DNA of 64,000 nt, from positions 86,782,001 to 86,846,000 of the forward strand of contig NC_134108.1 of NCBI RefSeq assembly GCF_040939455.1. The letters run 5' to 3'. How positions within the stretch are numbered: position 1 is the first letter of the stretch; each line of letters begins with the position of its first letter. The position numbers and the translations under genes are program-made. Under the pieces are notes generated by a model. It ran no database searches. It was not told the DNA's origin and worked only from the letters and a program-made list of their open reading frames with translations. This document shows, in pieces, positions 37,560 to 49,905 of this stretch. Source of the DNA: Microcebus murinus. Lineage: Eukaryota; Chordata; Mammalia; Primates; Cheirogaleidae.

Positions 37560-38420
37560 GACAAAGAATTAGATGATTATTAATTATACAGATCTCTGCA
37601 ATAATGCTTAGCCTCTGTGATGTATGGTGTTTCTTTGTATTTTATTAATCTGAGTGTTCAACACTGATACTTTAGGAACTATCTTTACTTTTTCAGAATT
37701 TTAATAATGGTTTATAGGAATTATAATGTCCTCTAAATTATTCTGGCTCCATTGACTTATTCTATATTCTAGCAAATGCTTTTCTAATAAATCTCTTCCT
37801 TCTAATTTGCCCTCATTTCAAGTCTAAAAAACAATCCTGAAAAGTCACTATTTTTAGTTTTTCTCTTTGTCTTTAGTATTAGGTTAGAATAAAAACTAAT
37901 TTTATTCCTACTTATTTTGTTTGCTTAACATATTTTATGTAGAAAAATTTCTACGTAAGATATTTTATTTTTGAACTTGTAATTGCCAAATGTTCATTGA
38001 ATACTTGCAGATTTGGTGATACCTATATATTTTAGTACAATATAGAGCACTTCATAAAGCCTCAATGAAAATTCATCTTATTATTGTTAGAACCATTAGC
38101 AGTGTGAGCAGTGCAATAGAACTATAGATCAAAATCTGTGCACAAGGACAGATCTTCAAATTTGATAATAGAAGATATTTGGCATTTAGGAAGAAGATGA
38201 CACACAAGCCAAAGCTATGTCCTAGTGTATCTTGTCTCTGATGTCTTTGCTTACTTTTCTCTTAACCTGCTATTTACTCTACTTGATATCTAACTATCTA
38301 ACTTAAAACTGAAAATAATTGGGAGCGTGCCTGTGTAAAGGTTAGCTTACATCATAATTCCTGATGCATGGGAAAATTCCAGATCATGGACACAGATTTT
38401 GACTAAGAAAACTCTAGAGA
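37560..38420. other. Unique AT-rich sequence
   Basis: No gene or recognisable repeat. Confidence 0.5.
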
Positions 38421-38432
38421 TCTTTGGGACAG

Positions 38433-38718
38433 TAATTTATTTATTTGAGTCAGAGTTTTGCTCTGTCATCCTGACTGGAGTGCATTATAGCTTATTGCAA
38501 CCTCAAACTCCTGGGCTCAAGTGATCTATCCTCTTGCCTCAGCCTCCCTAGTAGCTGGGACTACAGTTGTGCACCACCACACCTGGCTAATTTTTTTTTT
38601 TTGTAGAGGACAAGGTCTTGCTCTGGCTCAGGCTGGTCTTCACCTCCTGACCTCAAGAAATTCTCCTGCCTTGGATTCCCAGAGTACTAGGATTACAGGT
38701 GTGAGCCACCGAGCCCTG
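38433..38718 (-). mobile_element. Old AluJ-like Alu
   Basis: 'gagtcagagttttgctctgt' to 'gtgagccaccgagccctgc', without the lemur linker. The flank tgggacagt is found at 38424-38432 and 38719-38727. Confidence 0.9.
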
Positions 38719-38727
38719 CTGGGACAG

Positions 38728-39720
38728 TGTTCTCTGGAGAGCTAGACGGATTCCTATTCAATTTTAGGAAGAGGTCTTTGGAGTCATAGAGTCCTGACAC
38801 CACTTCAGAGATGAACGGTAGCTGTGTGTGCTGAGATATAATCAGGATAACTCTAAGCACAATTTAAGTTTTGTACTAATTCAGTAGGTGTTTCTAAATA
38901 TTCCCAGGACATAGGCTAGACTGAGAATTCTGGCCTAGATTTATTCCAAACCCTGTTGCCTGGGAATTTGGAAAAAACTGGTTTTGCCCTTAGGAAGTGG
39001 TATGTTAGCAAGTGGTGTGTTTGGGGCATGAGGCATTAGCCATTTACTAGCTTGTGGGGGTCACTAAGATTTCCTTAGTTTATTCTGTGCAAACCAATTC
39101 TACCAATGTTTATTCAACACCCACTAAGTGCCCAAGGCTATGCTCTAGATATTTGGTTAAAACATACATCCTAAAGTTCTTGTCACTGAATGGATTAACA
39201 ATTCAAGGGAATGGGTTTTAAACTGTGTTCATTGTACTTTATGGTTCCAAGGATGAGCCTCAGAGCCGCCATAGAAGTTGGTACAATTTTAGAATTGCAC
39301 CTGGTACATAATAAATGCCCAATTTGTGTTAGCCTTGTGGCCTTATAGTTCAACTGAAAAAAGTTTGTTTGCTTTATATGCTTGGTACATATTTATATAG
39401 TGATTTTCTGAGTAAGATTTTATTTAAAAAAGGGGTCTGCTGCTAAATAAAGTTTGAAAACCTAATGGTCTCTGACATCTCTTGTTTTAGAGTCTTATGA
39501 AATATTCATATAAACATTCCATCAACACTACTCAATTTTATAATATCATAAAGTCCTATTTGTTATTAATTGATCATCTATAAAGAGTCACAACATTTTA
39601 ACAAATATATATTCTTTACTGAGTGTGGAACGGTCCAATTTTAGATAATAGAAAAAATAATTATAGCCACCAACATTATGATACTTTACGTATGTCAAAA
39701 CTGTACTTGCCTTTATGAAC
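38728..39720. other. Unique sequence with a probable L2 piece
   Basis: No gene seen. 39100-39210 ('tattcaacacccactaagtg', 'gctatgctctagatatttgg') resembles antisense L2 3' end. The rest is unassigned. Confidence 0.45.
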
Positions 39721-39724
39721 ATTA

Positions 39725-39935
39725 TACAGGTTAACATTGAGTGCTAGGTACTATTCTAAATAATTTTAGATATTTTATGTCATTTATCTTCATAACCATA
39801 GTATGAAGTAGGTATTATTTTATAGATGGAGGTAATGCTAAAGACAAAAATTTTATTCAACATGCCTAAAATTTATATAGCAAGAAAGTGTGAGAGCTTT
39901 GTACAAGAACATAGGGCATTTGACTCCAAAGCCAT
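39725..39935 (-). repeat. MIR SINE
   Basis: 'gagtgctaggtactattcta', 'catttatcttcataaccata' and 'gaagtaggtattattttata' are in antisense MIR order. Confidence 0.75.
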
Positions 39936-39944
39936 TAAGTATTA

Positions 39945-40075
39945 TTATCCCAATTTTATAAATAAAGAAATTGAGATCCAAAATATTAGAATTTTGTCTT
40001 AGATTATATTGCTATTAACTGTCCGAGCTGGAATTCTAAGGAAGTCATCTAACTACTTCAGTCATTCTAGCTACT
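39945..40075 (-). repeat. Second MIR-like fragment in tandem
   Basis: 'attatcccaattttataaat', 'aaagaaattgagatccaaaa' and 'gagctggaattctaaggaag' repeat the MIR core in the same orientation directly after the previous copy. Confidence 0.65.
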
Positions 40076-40377
40076 ATAATAGTTAGAAATAGTTAAAACT
40101 TAGCAAAAGATAAATTGGGGTTTTCTGACAATTAAGTAAAACAAATATTTGATAGAGAAGTTCAGATACATGTAAAAGTATCTTAAAGAGCCTGAAGAGA
40201 CTGACCAGATAACATTGGTGGTCATTAATATATCTAAAAGAAGATTACATCAATCTAAAGAGACATTTAACATATTTTATCAGATATATCCTAAGTATTT
40301 TATACCTTGATGATACTATATTTCAAAAAGTCTAATTCCTGATTATTCATTGCTAGTATGTAGAAATACAATTGATT

Positions 40378-41022
40378 TTTTTTTTTTTTTTTGAGACCGA
40401 GTCTCACTCTGTTGCCTGGGCTAGAGTGCCGTGGCGTCAGCCTAGCTCACAGCAACCTCAAACTCCTGGGCTCAAGCAATCCTCCTGCCTCAGCCTCCCA
40501 AGTAGCTGGGATTACAAGCATGTGCTACCATGCCTGGCTAATTTTTTCTATATATTGGCCAATTAATTTCTTTTTATTTTTTTATTTATTTATTTTTTTT
40601 GAGACAGAGTCTCTCTTTGTTGCCCAGGCTAGAGTGAGTGCCGTGGCGTCAGCCTGGCTCACAGCAACCTCAATCTCCTGGGCTCAGCGATCCTACTGCC
40701 TCAGCCTCCCCAGTAGCTGGGACTACAGGCATGTGCCACCATGCCCGGCTAATTTTTTGTATATATATTTTTAGTTGGTCAATTAATTTCTTTCTATTTT
40801 TTGGTAGAGACGGGGTCTCGTTCAGGCTGGTTTCGAACTCCTGACCTTGAGCGATCCGCCCGCCTCGGCCTCCCAAAGTGCTAGGATTACAGGCGTGAGC
40901 CACCGCGCCCGGCCAATTTCTTTTTATTTTTTAATAGAGACGGGGTCTTGCTCTTGCTCAGGCTGGTCTCCTGACCTTGAGCGATCTGCCTGCCTCAGCC
41001 TCCCAGAGTGCTAGGATTACAG
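40378..41022 (-). mobile_element. Alu split by another Alu (outer copy)
   Basis: The outer antisense Alu occupies 40378-40579 and 40915-41022. Its 5' end is truncated: it stops at 'ctaggattacag' without the usual 'gcgtgagccacc' end. Flanks near 'aattgatttttt' (40371 and 41025) mark its duplication. Confidence 0.93.
40580..40914 (-). mobile_element. Alu inserted in an Alu (inner copy)
   Basis: Complete antisense Alu ending 'gccaccgcgcccggcc'. The host-Alu segment 'aatttctttttatttttt' is present on both sides (about 40563-40580 and 40914-40931), so this copy entered the linker of the outer Alu. Confidence 0.95.
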
Positions 41023-41050
41023 AAAATTGATTTTTTAATATATTGATTAT

Positions 41051-41393
41051 TGCACTAGACAGAATGTTTATGTCTCCCCCATCATTCATATGTTGACATT
41101 CTAATCTCCAAGGTGATGGTATTAGGGGATGGGGCCTTTGAGTGGCGATCCTCTCATGAATGGGATTAGTACCCTTGTATAAGAGCCCCCAGAGAGCTTG
41201 TTTGTCCATTTAGCCATATGCAGTTGCAGTGAGAAGATGGCCATTTATGAGGAAATAGTCCCTTACCAGACACCAAATCTGCCAGCACTTTGCTCCTGGA
41301 CTTCCTAGCCTCTAGAACTGTAATAAACTTCTGTTGTGTATAAGCCTCCCTACCTGTAGTATTTTGTTATAGCAGCCCGAGCACATCAAGGCA
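41051..41393 (+). mobile_element. Solo LTR, ERVL-MaLR (MST/MLT1 type)
   Basis: 'cattcatatgttgacattct', 'ggtattaggggatggggcct', 'cctctagaactgtaataaac' and 'gtattttgttatagcagccc' follow MaLR LTR order from TG to CA. Flanking attat and attct fit a 5-bp duplication. No internal retroviral sequence is present. Confidence 0.85.
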
Positions 41394-41395
41394 AT

Positions 41396-42470
41396 TCTTT
41401 ATCCTGAAATCTTGCTAAGCTTACATATAAATTCTAGCATTCTTTTTGTAGAGCCCATCAATTATCTATTTCCTTTGGAATGAGTTTTGATAATTTGTAT
41501 TTTTTAAGAAAATTGTCCACTTTATCTAAGTTATCGAATTTGTAGGCATAAAGTTGTTCCTAATTGTATTAGTGATCTATTGCTATGTAATAAATTATTA
41601 CAAGCTAAATAGTTTAACACACACATTTATTGTCTCACAGTTTCTAAGGATTAGGAATCTGGGCATGGCTTAGCTGGGACCTCTGTTTAGTGTCTCACAA
41701 GACTGCAATCAAGGTGTCAGCCAGGACTGGGTTCTCATCAGGAGATTGGCCAGGGAAAGATTTGTTTCCAAACTCTTTTAGGTTGCTGGCAGAATTCATT
41801 TTCTTGTGGTTGTAGGACTCATGACCAGCTTGCTTCTTGAAAGTCAGCAATGGAGAGAAAGAGACTCTAGTAAGACAACCATCATAATTTTCTGTAATCC
41901 CATACATGTAAACATGTACATCTCATGGCCTTCACTGCATTTCATTGGTTAGAAGCAAATTATAGCTTCTCCTCACACTCAAGAAAAGAGGATTATACAA
42001 AGTCATAAACGGCAGGGTGTGTGCATCATGGGAAATAGCTTAAAGTCTGTCTACCACAATAATATCCCCCTATGTACATTTTACTACCTGTAGAACCTGT
42101 AATGATGTCACCTTTCTCATTCCAGATATTGCTAATTTGTCTCCTCTTTTTTTCCCCTTCAGACTGGCTAGAGCTTTATCAATTGTATTGATCTTTCCAA
42201 AAAACCAGCTTTTGGTGTCATTGATTTTCCCTCCTGTTCTTCTGTTTTCTATTTAATCAATTTATACTTTGATCTTTATTTTCCCTTTCTGCTTGCTTTG
42301 GGTTTCATTCGCTCTTTTATTTTTCAAGTTTCTTAAGGTAGAAGCTGGAGTCATTGTTTTGAGACCTTTATTCTTCTTTAATCTAGGCATTTAGTACTAT
42401 AAATTTCCCCTAAATTCTGCTTTTGTATCATTTCACAGATTTTGACATATAGTGTGCATCTTATTGGCCT
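41396..42470 (-). mobile_element. L1 LINE ORF2 fragment split by an LTR
   Basis: The minus strand holds L1 ORF2 linker/RT-side sequence (41396-41570 and 42062-42470). Near 42235-42170 it reads KSWFFGKINTIDKALASL, a well-known ORF2 stretch. The copy is broken by the MLT1-type LTR and lacks an intact frame. Confidence 0.8.
41572..42060 (-). mobile_element. MLT1-type (ERVL-MaLR) solo LTR
   Basis: 'gatctattgctatgtaataa', 'cccaggactgggttc'-like middle, 'ttcattggttagaagcaaat' and 'gtgtgcatcatgggaaatag' follow antisense MLT1 LTR. It sits inside L1 ORF2 sequence and has no viral genes. Confidence 0.75.
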
Positions 42471-42943
42471 TTTCTGCCTCAAAAGTAGCCTGCACCATAA
42501 ACCATAATAGTATATCTGACCTCAGCCCAAGTACTTTATGGATGGCAGCAGATAAAAGCAATCTTTTATTTAACATAATAACCTAGGACTATTTTTCAGA
42601 GACTTCTTTGACTTTAACATCCATATCGATCACCTATATTAGATTAGTCAGTGTTCTCCAGGGAAACAGAACCAATAGAATATCTATCTCTCTATCCATC
42701 CATATATTTGTCATCTATCTGTCTATATGCATCTCTCAATCTCTATTTCATCTACATAGATTTATTTTAAGGAATTGGCGTATGTGATTGTGGGGCTGGA
42801 AAGTATGAAATTTACAGTGTAGGCTGGCAGGTGGGAGATCAAGGGAAGAGTTGATGTTCCAGCTTAATTCTGATGGCAGCTAGGAAATAAAATTTCTTAT
42901 TCCTTGGGGGGACCTCAGGTTTTTTTTTTTGGTGTTTCTCTCT

Positions 42944-42949
42944 TTTATT
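42944..42949 (-). promoter_or_regulatory. Copied polyadenylation signal AATAAA
   Basis: On the minus strand AATAAA lies about 14 bases upstream of the poly(A) stretch of the retrocopy. It shows that the insert came from a normally processed mRNA 3' end. Confidence 0.8.
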
Positions 42950-43736
42950 TAAAAACAGTGCTTCATTACCATTTGCAAAGGCTGAGGCAGTGCTCCTCCT
43001 TTGCTTAGAGTTTATAAAAGCCAGCAACATGATCAATAATTTATACACATGGAGAGTAATACAAAAAAATAAGGAATAAAGCCAAAGATCTAACTACTCC
43101 GATCTTCACAATTCCAGCTACTTGATAATAATAGGAGTAACCCAATGAATACTGTATGGTCTGAAAGCTACTATACAATATGATTCTTAACGAGAAGGGA
43201 AGGGAATAGAGACTGTCACAAAGCCCTGGGATGCTTCTCTGGAGTTAGCAGGGAAACAGGACCCTGGGCAAGCAGCTCGGGTGTCCTAGGAAGTGATTGT
43301 GGGAGGACAAGAGGGGAAGAGAGAAGGCTAGGTGGTCAGTTACACGAGCATCCCATGTGATGCCCCCATGTCCCAAAGGTACCTGTTTTGCCACGGCAAT
43401 GGGAGGGGCCAGAGAAACTGCATGTTGCATGTAGGGGTGGCCCAGTCCCTGCCACAGGGAGTGGGGAGAAGAGGAGAGGTTTTGTGGCATTTTGAGCCTT
43501 GCAAAAATTTGGACTGAAAGCTCAGAGACTCAGGTAGGTCAGCCTGTCGGGGACAAGTAAACTCCACTGGCTCTCTTCTCGCTTTGCAGCCCTAGCTTAC
43601 GTGTGTCAGCCCCAGGTTGCTCCAGCTATTCACAAGCAGAATTATAACACAAGAAAAAAAATTCATATCCCTTAGGGAAAAAAGAGGATCAATTCATCAC
43701 TCGATATATAATACAGCCAAAAATGAGCTTCCAAAA

Positions 43737-43760
43737 CAAACACACACACACACACACACA
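43737..43760 (+). repeat. (CA)n microsatellite within the retrocopy
   Basis: About eleven CA units. On the transcript strand it is a (TG)n run in the UTR. Confidence 0.9.
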
Positions 43761-46015
43761 AAATACTGTGAACAGAAAAATATAAGAAAATGACTAAGCT
43801 GGGAGTCTTGTTGGGGTATAGACATTGCTTAAAGCACTTAGTCCGTGGAAAAACCAAACCAAAAAAAAATTTTTTTTTAAAAATTCAAAAACTCATGTAC
43901 CCCCTGGGAAACTGGTGTTGGTAACAGGTGCAGGGGGTGGGGAGAGAAAAGAGAATCGCTGTTCCCTTTTTGCTCGCCAGGGTGAGTGGAGCCCTCACAT
44001 CACTGGCATGTACACAGCCACCAGACACAGAGGACCAGGCCCCGATGCTGGTGGTCTCCTTGAAGGCAAGGTCTGCATTTTGGCTGAGGAGCAGTTCTCT
44101 CAGTTACCAATCCCTGCCAACCAGCACTACCATGGCTGAATTGATCTACTGTTTCCTGAGTAAACTGTAACTGGCTACAGTTTCGGTAACATGGATAAGA
44201 ACTCAGCTACTACAGCCAACTGCGATACTTCAGGAATCCCCTCCATCCCATCCCTCGGCTCCTCATTCCCAGGGCATCTGATGGAGGAATGTGATAACTC
44301 GCTGCAGTCTGTATGCCTTACTTTCAGAGAAAGGTGCCAGGGACTCTACTGCACTCACTAAACCAGAGGGCACACACTGGCTTAGGACACCCAGAGCCTA
44401 CTTGGAAAGGGCCCTGTTTCATGCTCTAGCTCTTGGATGGCTATTGCCTGGTTGATCAGTAAAGCAAGTATGAAGGAAGTATATAGGAAAAGGAAAGGGA
44501 GGGAAGAGGCTTTTGGACAGTAACATTTCCAGAAAAAAAAAAAGTGTTTTATGCAACAGAGAATCAAGTTTCAACTGTGTATACTACAAATGGTCAAACA
44601 TTTTCAAGAGCATGACAAAATAAAAACACACAAATTTACGTCTGATGTTCACCTTGCCCACTGTTTTTTTCCTATCTTAAAAACAGTGCAAACAGGTAAC
44701 TTATGTTTTTAAAACACCACAACCTCTTCCCCACCCCCCAAAGTCCCTTTCCTCCTAGTATTTGGGGGAAAAATCTGCAATTTTGCAGATGTTACTGTGC
44801 TAGACAGCTGCAAGCAGCAGAGAGCTGGCTGCTGGACTGGGTGAAAGGGGAAGGTCCATCCAACAGCTTCCCCTTTATTCTCCTTAAGTGTCTAAGCCAC
44901 TTTACAGACTGTCCCTTGGTCAGCCTTGATCTCCTGCCAGAGGGAAGGGTGGTTTATCATGCCCTTGTTGCATATCCTCTGGGTTGCTTCCATCCCTAAG
45001 TGACACCTCCCTTGCATCTGGAAGCTACATGACTAGTTATAGGATGGTAGTGATTAACCGACTTGTCTGCTATATCTCTAGTGAAGCACATCCTAAACTA
45101 AGAGCAGTTCAGCCCCTGAGGAGTCGCGCTCTTGAGGAAAAGCTGCTATCACTGATTTCTATGGACTAGATCTCCACTAGCTCCCCTTAAAGTAAGAGTT
45201 GAGCCCCATGCCCCTTCTTTTTCAAGGAAAAAAATCTCTTGGCTCAATTCAGACTGTGGCTGTTAGAGGATGGCGGTGATAGTAGGTTTTGTTAAACCTG
45301 AGCCTTAAACATGATGAATCACAATGGCTCATCTGAGTTAATGGGAGTCAAACTAAGTAACGCAAGGAATTCTGGAGAAGACCTAAGGGCAGTTCTCTGG
45401 GCTGAAAGAGGGATAATGAGATAAAGGTCTTCACTAGAGGTCTCTTTAAAGGAGCCCACCTTCTAAGAGTTAAGATGCTCAGTATATAAAGTCTAGATCA
45501 GAAACTACAGTAAAGCTGAAAAAAAAAATCATTCATGTACTGTGATTCAGCATCAGTAAGGTTTTTGTAACTATCAACTGGCATCCTCTAATGACCTCAC
45601 AAAATGCCAGACTCCTCTGACTCTGCATCTTAATCGGATGAGAACCAGAATCAGGAATATACAAGCATTGCTGCTTTGAGGAACCTGCCTCTGATGAATT
45701 GGACTGTATGAAGTCTCAAAGTTCAAAAGCTGCAGGGGAAGTTGATACTGTGAAATCTAGATGCTTATGAGAGCCCCAATTCTCAGTGTTGACACTGAAA
45801 ACCAAAGACTTGTTCATAAAAAGCAGAACTCCATTTAGTCTTTCTTAGAAAAGGGAGCTGGAGGAAGCGGTTATTAAGAACCATCCCTAGAAATGCAGCA
45901 GAAACCCACTGAGAAACAGAGCTTGCCTTCAGAGGCCTCAGCCAGAACCAGTTGAACTGAAGTGCACAAAAGGTACCTCAAGCTCAAGCTTCTGCCTCTT
46001 TTAAAAGGGTTGTGG

Positions 46016-46360
46016 GGCCGGGTGCAGTGGCTCACGCCTGTAATCCTAGCACTCTGGGAGGCTGAGGCGGGCGGATTGCTCAAGGTCAGGAGTTCAAAAC
46101 CAGCCTGAGCAAGACCCCGTCTCTACCATAAAAATAGAAAGAAATTAATTGGCCAACTAATATATATAATATAAAAAAATCAGCCAGGCATGGTGGCTCG
46201 TGCCTGTAGTCCCAGCTACTCGGGAGGCCGAGGCAGGAGGATCGCTTGAGCCCAGGAGTCTGAGGTTGCTGTGAGCGAGGCTGACGCCACGGCACTCACT
46301 CTAGCCTAGGCAAGAAAGCGAGACTCTGTCTCAAAAAAAATAAAAAAAAATAAAAAAAAA
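46016..46360 (+). mobile_element. Young lemur Alu inside the retrocopy
   Basis: Near-consensus Alu with linker 'attaattggccaactaat' and 'aaaaaaatcagccaggcatg', and a poly(A) interrupted by T. Flanks ttaaaagggttgtggg (46001-46016) and ttaaaaggcctgtggg (46361-46376) differ at two bases. Confidence 0.95.
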
Positions 46361-47710
46361 TTAAAAGGCCTGTGGGAGCTGCCTTCTCTACCGTTCCCAC
46401 CATCCTTATCTTTTTCTAGGAAAAAAGTGAAAAATTCTGAAACTCATTCCCCTATTCTCCTCCCCTGCTATGGATACAACCATTTAGAATTTGGCCTTGT
46501 CTCCACTGAGTAAGTGACTTGCCATTTCCTCAGAATGGCCCCTATTTGATCATGACCCCAAAGTCCTTTCAGTTTCTTTAGTTCAGTAAAAGTTATCCCT
46601 CAAAACAAAAGCAAAACCAAAATCTTTCCTGCCCCCATTCCCTAGAACTGTGAAAGCCCCACATCCCCCTCCCCCCTCTTCTAACTAAAATATTTATATA
46701 CATACAACGAAAATTGTCTTAACAGCAACAAAACAAACTTTGGCTTGGTGGGGGGGCCCTTAAAAATGGCCAGTGGACTGGGCAGTTTTGTGTCCCCTTA
46801 TTCTACATCTTCCTCCCCAGAATTAATCATAATTACATCGAGGCCTCTAGCTTCCTTGACGTCTCCCCTGGTTTCAGGCATAGCCTCTCCCCCAGTTATT
46901 AAGGGAAAGTATTCTGAAGGGGGAGAAGATATGTATTATATATGACAGGCCAGTGCCCTCCCAGATATATCACTCTGCTTACAAAGAATGCTTGATTCTA
47001 TCATATGTCAGTCATTTTAATTCAGGGACATGAATCAGTTACCAGTCAAGAACATGTGTGGAGGCAGGAGTTAAAAAAACAAACCAAAAACAAAGCCATA
47101 ACAAACCAGAAGCTCCATGTCTCTGAATTACTCCCTTTAGCAGATATCCCTTGGGTGAAAGGTCACCCTGGTACCAATGTGAACAGACCAGGGAGCCAAA
47201 AAGACCGTGCTTTCCTATATCCTAATGCCTTCATTTTGGAAATGCTGTAGGACACTTGCTTTTATCAGTTATATCTAATAGCTAGAAGAGAAATACTTTC
47301 TCCCCTACTTTGATAACATATAAAATTAAAGCCAGATAGCAATAGCAGTGACTCACTGCTGTGGCCACTGCATGACTCTTTCTGGCAATATATTATTAAG
47401 ATCCTTGCCATTTCAGACCCTCCTTCCAATATGGGACGGGAGCAACCGCAGGGGCTCCGTATTTCATGTCCTGTAGTGTTAATGTATACCAAGTAGGACC
47501 TCAGTTTTTTTGTTTAAGGGTTTCAACTGATTGCACGAGCCCTACCCACATTATGGAGGATAATGTACTTTATTCAATATCTACTTATTTAAGTGTTATT
47601 CTCATCTAAACAAGTGCTTTCTCAGCTACATCCAGACTGGTGTTTGCCTAAATATCTGAGTTCCGTGGGCTCAGTCAAGTTGACACATAAGGTAAGTTGT
47701 CACATCACCC

Positions 47711-49905
47711 ACCTAATTTCCAGATCTCAATTATTGATTTCTCATTTCCCATGACCTACCCACTCCAATTATGTGTCTGTTCCATGGTTACATTCTGAAC
47801 CTGGAAATCACCAGTCAGGGGCTCCTTCCAAAGTTGCTAATTCAAATAGTCCACTCCCTGACCAAAGTCCCTTATTACACCAGCTTCTGTGCTCAAATAC
47901 TTTTATGGTAACAGCTGTCAGAAGAAATAGGAACTGTCAGATCTTTACTTTTTTGCTCTGTTAGTCAGTGCTCTCCCTTGTCTATCTTAAATTCCATGGT
48001 CAAATTCTTAAATTACTTTCTTGTAAAAATATTAAACAATGTTACTTTTCTATCTTTCCATCATATCTTCTTGGTGAAAGCAGCATGGAATGAAGCCACG
48101 TATTTTCTCCATGCCTGCTTCTGCCTGTCTGAACATCCTGGGAGAAAAGACACAAGATGGACAGATTGACACCTCCACGAATTCATGTTCAGTAGGCTCA
48201 GTGGGCTCTCAGTTGCCTGGCAATTATTTATTTCTTCGGATAGCCACATTTCTCACTCTAAACTCACCATTTAATAATATGTCCATTCTCATCAAACTTC
48301 CACATTCACCTTTGCCTTGTCATTTTGTTATTTTTTCACCTTTGACTTCTTCAAGAAAACAGAATCCAACATCAGGGACTCCTCTACCACTGCCAGCAGT
48401 TCTAGTTGCTGCTCACGCCTTCATGCTCGAGAGTGGTAATGGTGTCTTACAGCTGCTGGTCACTGGGTGCTTCAGTGTTCCTCATTGACTGCCTTAATCC
48501 CTTCACCCATGTCTGTAACTACAGCCTTCATTAAACTCTCTTTAGTTAAAGTTTTGTGTGTGCATCTTTTTACTTATGGATAAAACCATAAGTCTGCCTT
48601 TTGCTCAAAGTATCCCCATCACTGTGGGCTCCAGTTGTATACATTTTAACATAGGTTTCTCTAAACCTAACTAGATCGTAGGCCTAGATGAAAGATTGGC
48701 ACAATTTTCAACTCCATGCTCCTGGCCGATATAACAGATCATGGTATTTATTCCTACTGATCCTTCCCACCATCAGCTAGGCAACTCATGAATAGATTGG
48801 TTTGAATTTTGTTTTTTGCAAGTTGCATTCTTTCAGAGCAGTCTGCTTTTACATAGTTTGATCAAAATCTTCTTCTCTTGTCACCTTTAGTTTGATTCAT
48901 AGATATTTTGTGATGTCTATAACTTTATTATTTTGGTATCTGTTGCTTACCATGGTTAATTCACTTTTCGAATTAACCTCTACTTTAGTATTGTAACTAA
49001 GTCTCAATAGCTGGAGAACCCAAGCAACTCTAAATTTATCCCTGTGCATGATCAGAACATTGATACAGAACATTTTATTGAATTTGCTTACGATTGGTAT
49101 GTGTCCAATTATGTTGATATATTTGCCATGAATTTTAATAATAAATGTATCAAATATTTATTAATATTGAATGTGTGTTTTATTTTATATAACATTTATT
49201 TTTTGGGTGATTGGGTGACCAATGATGCCAGTTTAATGAAATCTCCATATGAAATGCACCAGGATACAATATCATTTCCTGAAAGGTTATTGGAAATATG
49301 TATGTACCCACATTATAACATTTACAGAAACTGCATTCAGAAGAATGAGCATGAATATGCTCATTTGGAGCAGCTGACTGTATTTCAATTTAACATTAAG
49401 CTGGGAGGATGTCTATTGTTGTCTAGCAAGGTAACTTGGTCATTTAAGGTCCTGGGTGTTCACTCTATTCATCTTCTGGTAGATGTCTGCTGTATTCCTG
49501 CCCTCTCGGTCCCTCCCACTTTCCTGGAATCCTAAAGAAGTTCACAGCTTATAAGGAAATGTACTTGTGCCTCTGTTAACAGTGCACCTGCCCAACAGTC
49601 CTTGTGCCCAGGACACCTGCTCCTACCCAACGAGTTTTATCATTTTCCAGACCTGAAGTTGAGGCCCTCCTTAGTAATATCAACCAAAATATTTTTGTCA
49701 TTATTTATTTGTTTCATGGACTTGAGTCAACTGATACCTATTTACCACCTTCTATATGTCAGGCCCTCTTCAAGATGCCAGGTATTAAATGATAAAATAG
49801 GAGTCATTTTTGGAATAAATATGAAATGTATATCAAAGTTATATAGAAATACATTAATACAGAATTAAGTCTATGTTGAGAACAAGAAAATCTTTAAAAT
49901 AATTC
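47711..49905. other. 2.2 kb without recognised repeat or gene
   Basis: Includes the 163-codon frame at 49044-49535. It is AT-rich, has no recognised domain and no typical exon signals, and I do not call it a gene. 49730-49800 may be an antisense L2 scrap ('cctatttaccaccttctata'). Confidence 0.45.

Larger units (their letters stand above)
42921..47495 (-). pseudogene. Large processed retrocopy (3'-UTR-type mRNA sequence)
   Basis: A 4.57-kb block (about 4.2 kb without its Alu) lies between duplicated ggacctcag(g)tttttt flanks (42909-42926 and 47496-47511). On the minus strand it ends in a poly(A) of about 11 A (plus-strand T at 42920-42930). About 15 bases before that tail is AATAAA (in 'tttaaataaaagagagaaac'). 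It lacks introns or repeats of its own apart from a later Alu and a (CA)n run. No long conserved reading frame is visible, so it looks like the 3' untranslated part of a long mRNA copied with 5' truncation. I do not recognise the parent gene. It is 3'-polyadenylated, flanked by a TSD and oriented antisense, as expected of L1-mediated retroposition. Confidence 0.85.
42643..47710. repeat. Old dispersed repeat cut in two by a retrocopy
   Basis: The left part, 42643-42920, runs from 'tagtcagtgttctccaggg' to 'cttggggggacctcag'. The right part, 47496-47710, runs from 'ggacctcagttttttt' through 'ttcaactgattgcacgagcc', 'acccacattatggaggataa' and 'caagttgacacataag'. In other mammalian copies of this repeat these parts are contiguous. 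Family name not certain. Confidence 0.75.

Noticed and set aside
40391..40774. 127-codon plus-strand frame
   Set aside because: It lies wholly within two nested antisense Alus. The residues are the usual Alu-derived peptide pattern.
41051..42060. Possible endogenous retrovirus with internal genes
   Set aside because: Only two unrelated solo LTRs of MaLR type in opposite orientation, with L1 sequence between and around them. No retroviral gene is present.
48090..48488. 132-codon plus-strand frame
   Set aside because: No domain recognised and no exon or retrocopy signature. Could be old repeat sequence, but not supportable as a gene.
49044..49535. 163-codon plus-strand open frame
   Set aside because: AT-rich composition, no recognised domain and no supporting promoter, splice or retrocopy evidence. 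Long frames are expected occasionally by chance.
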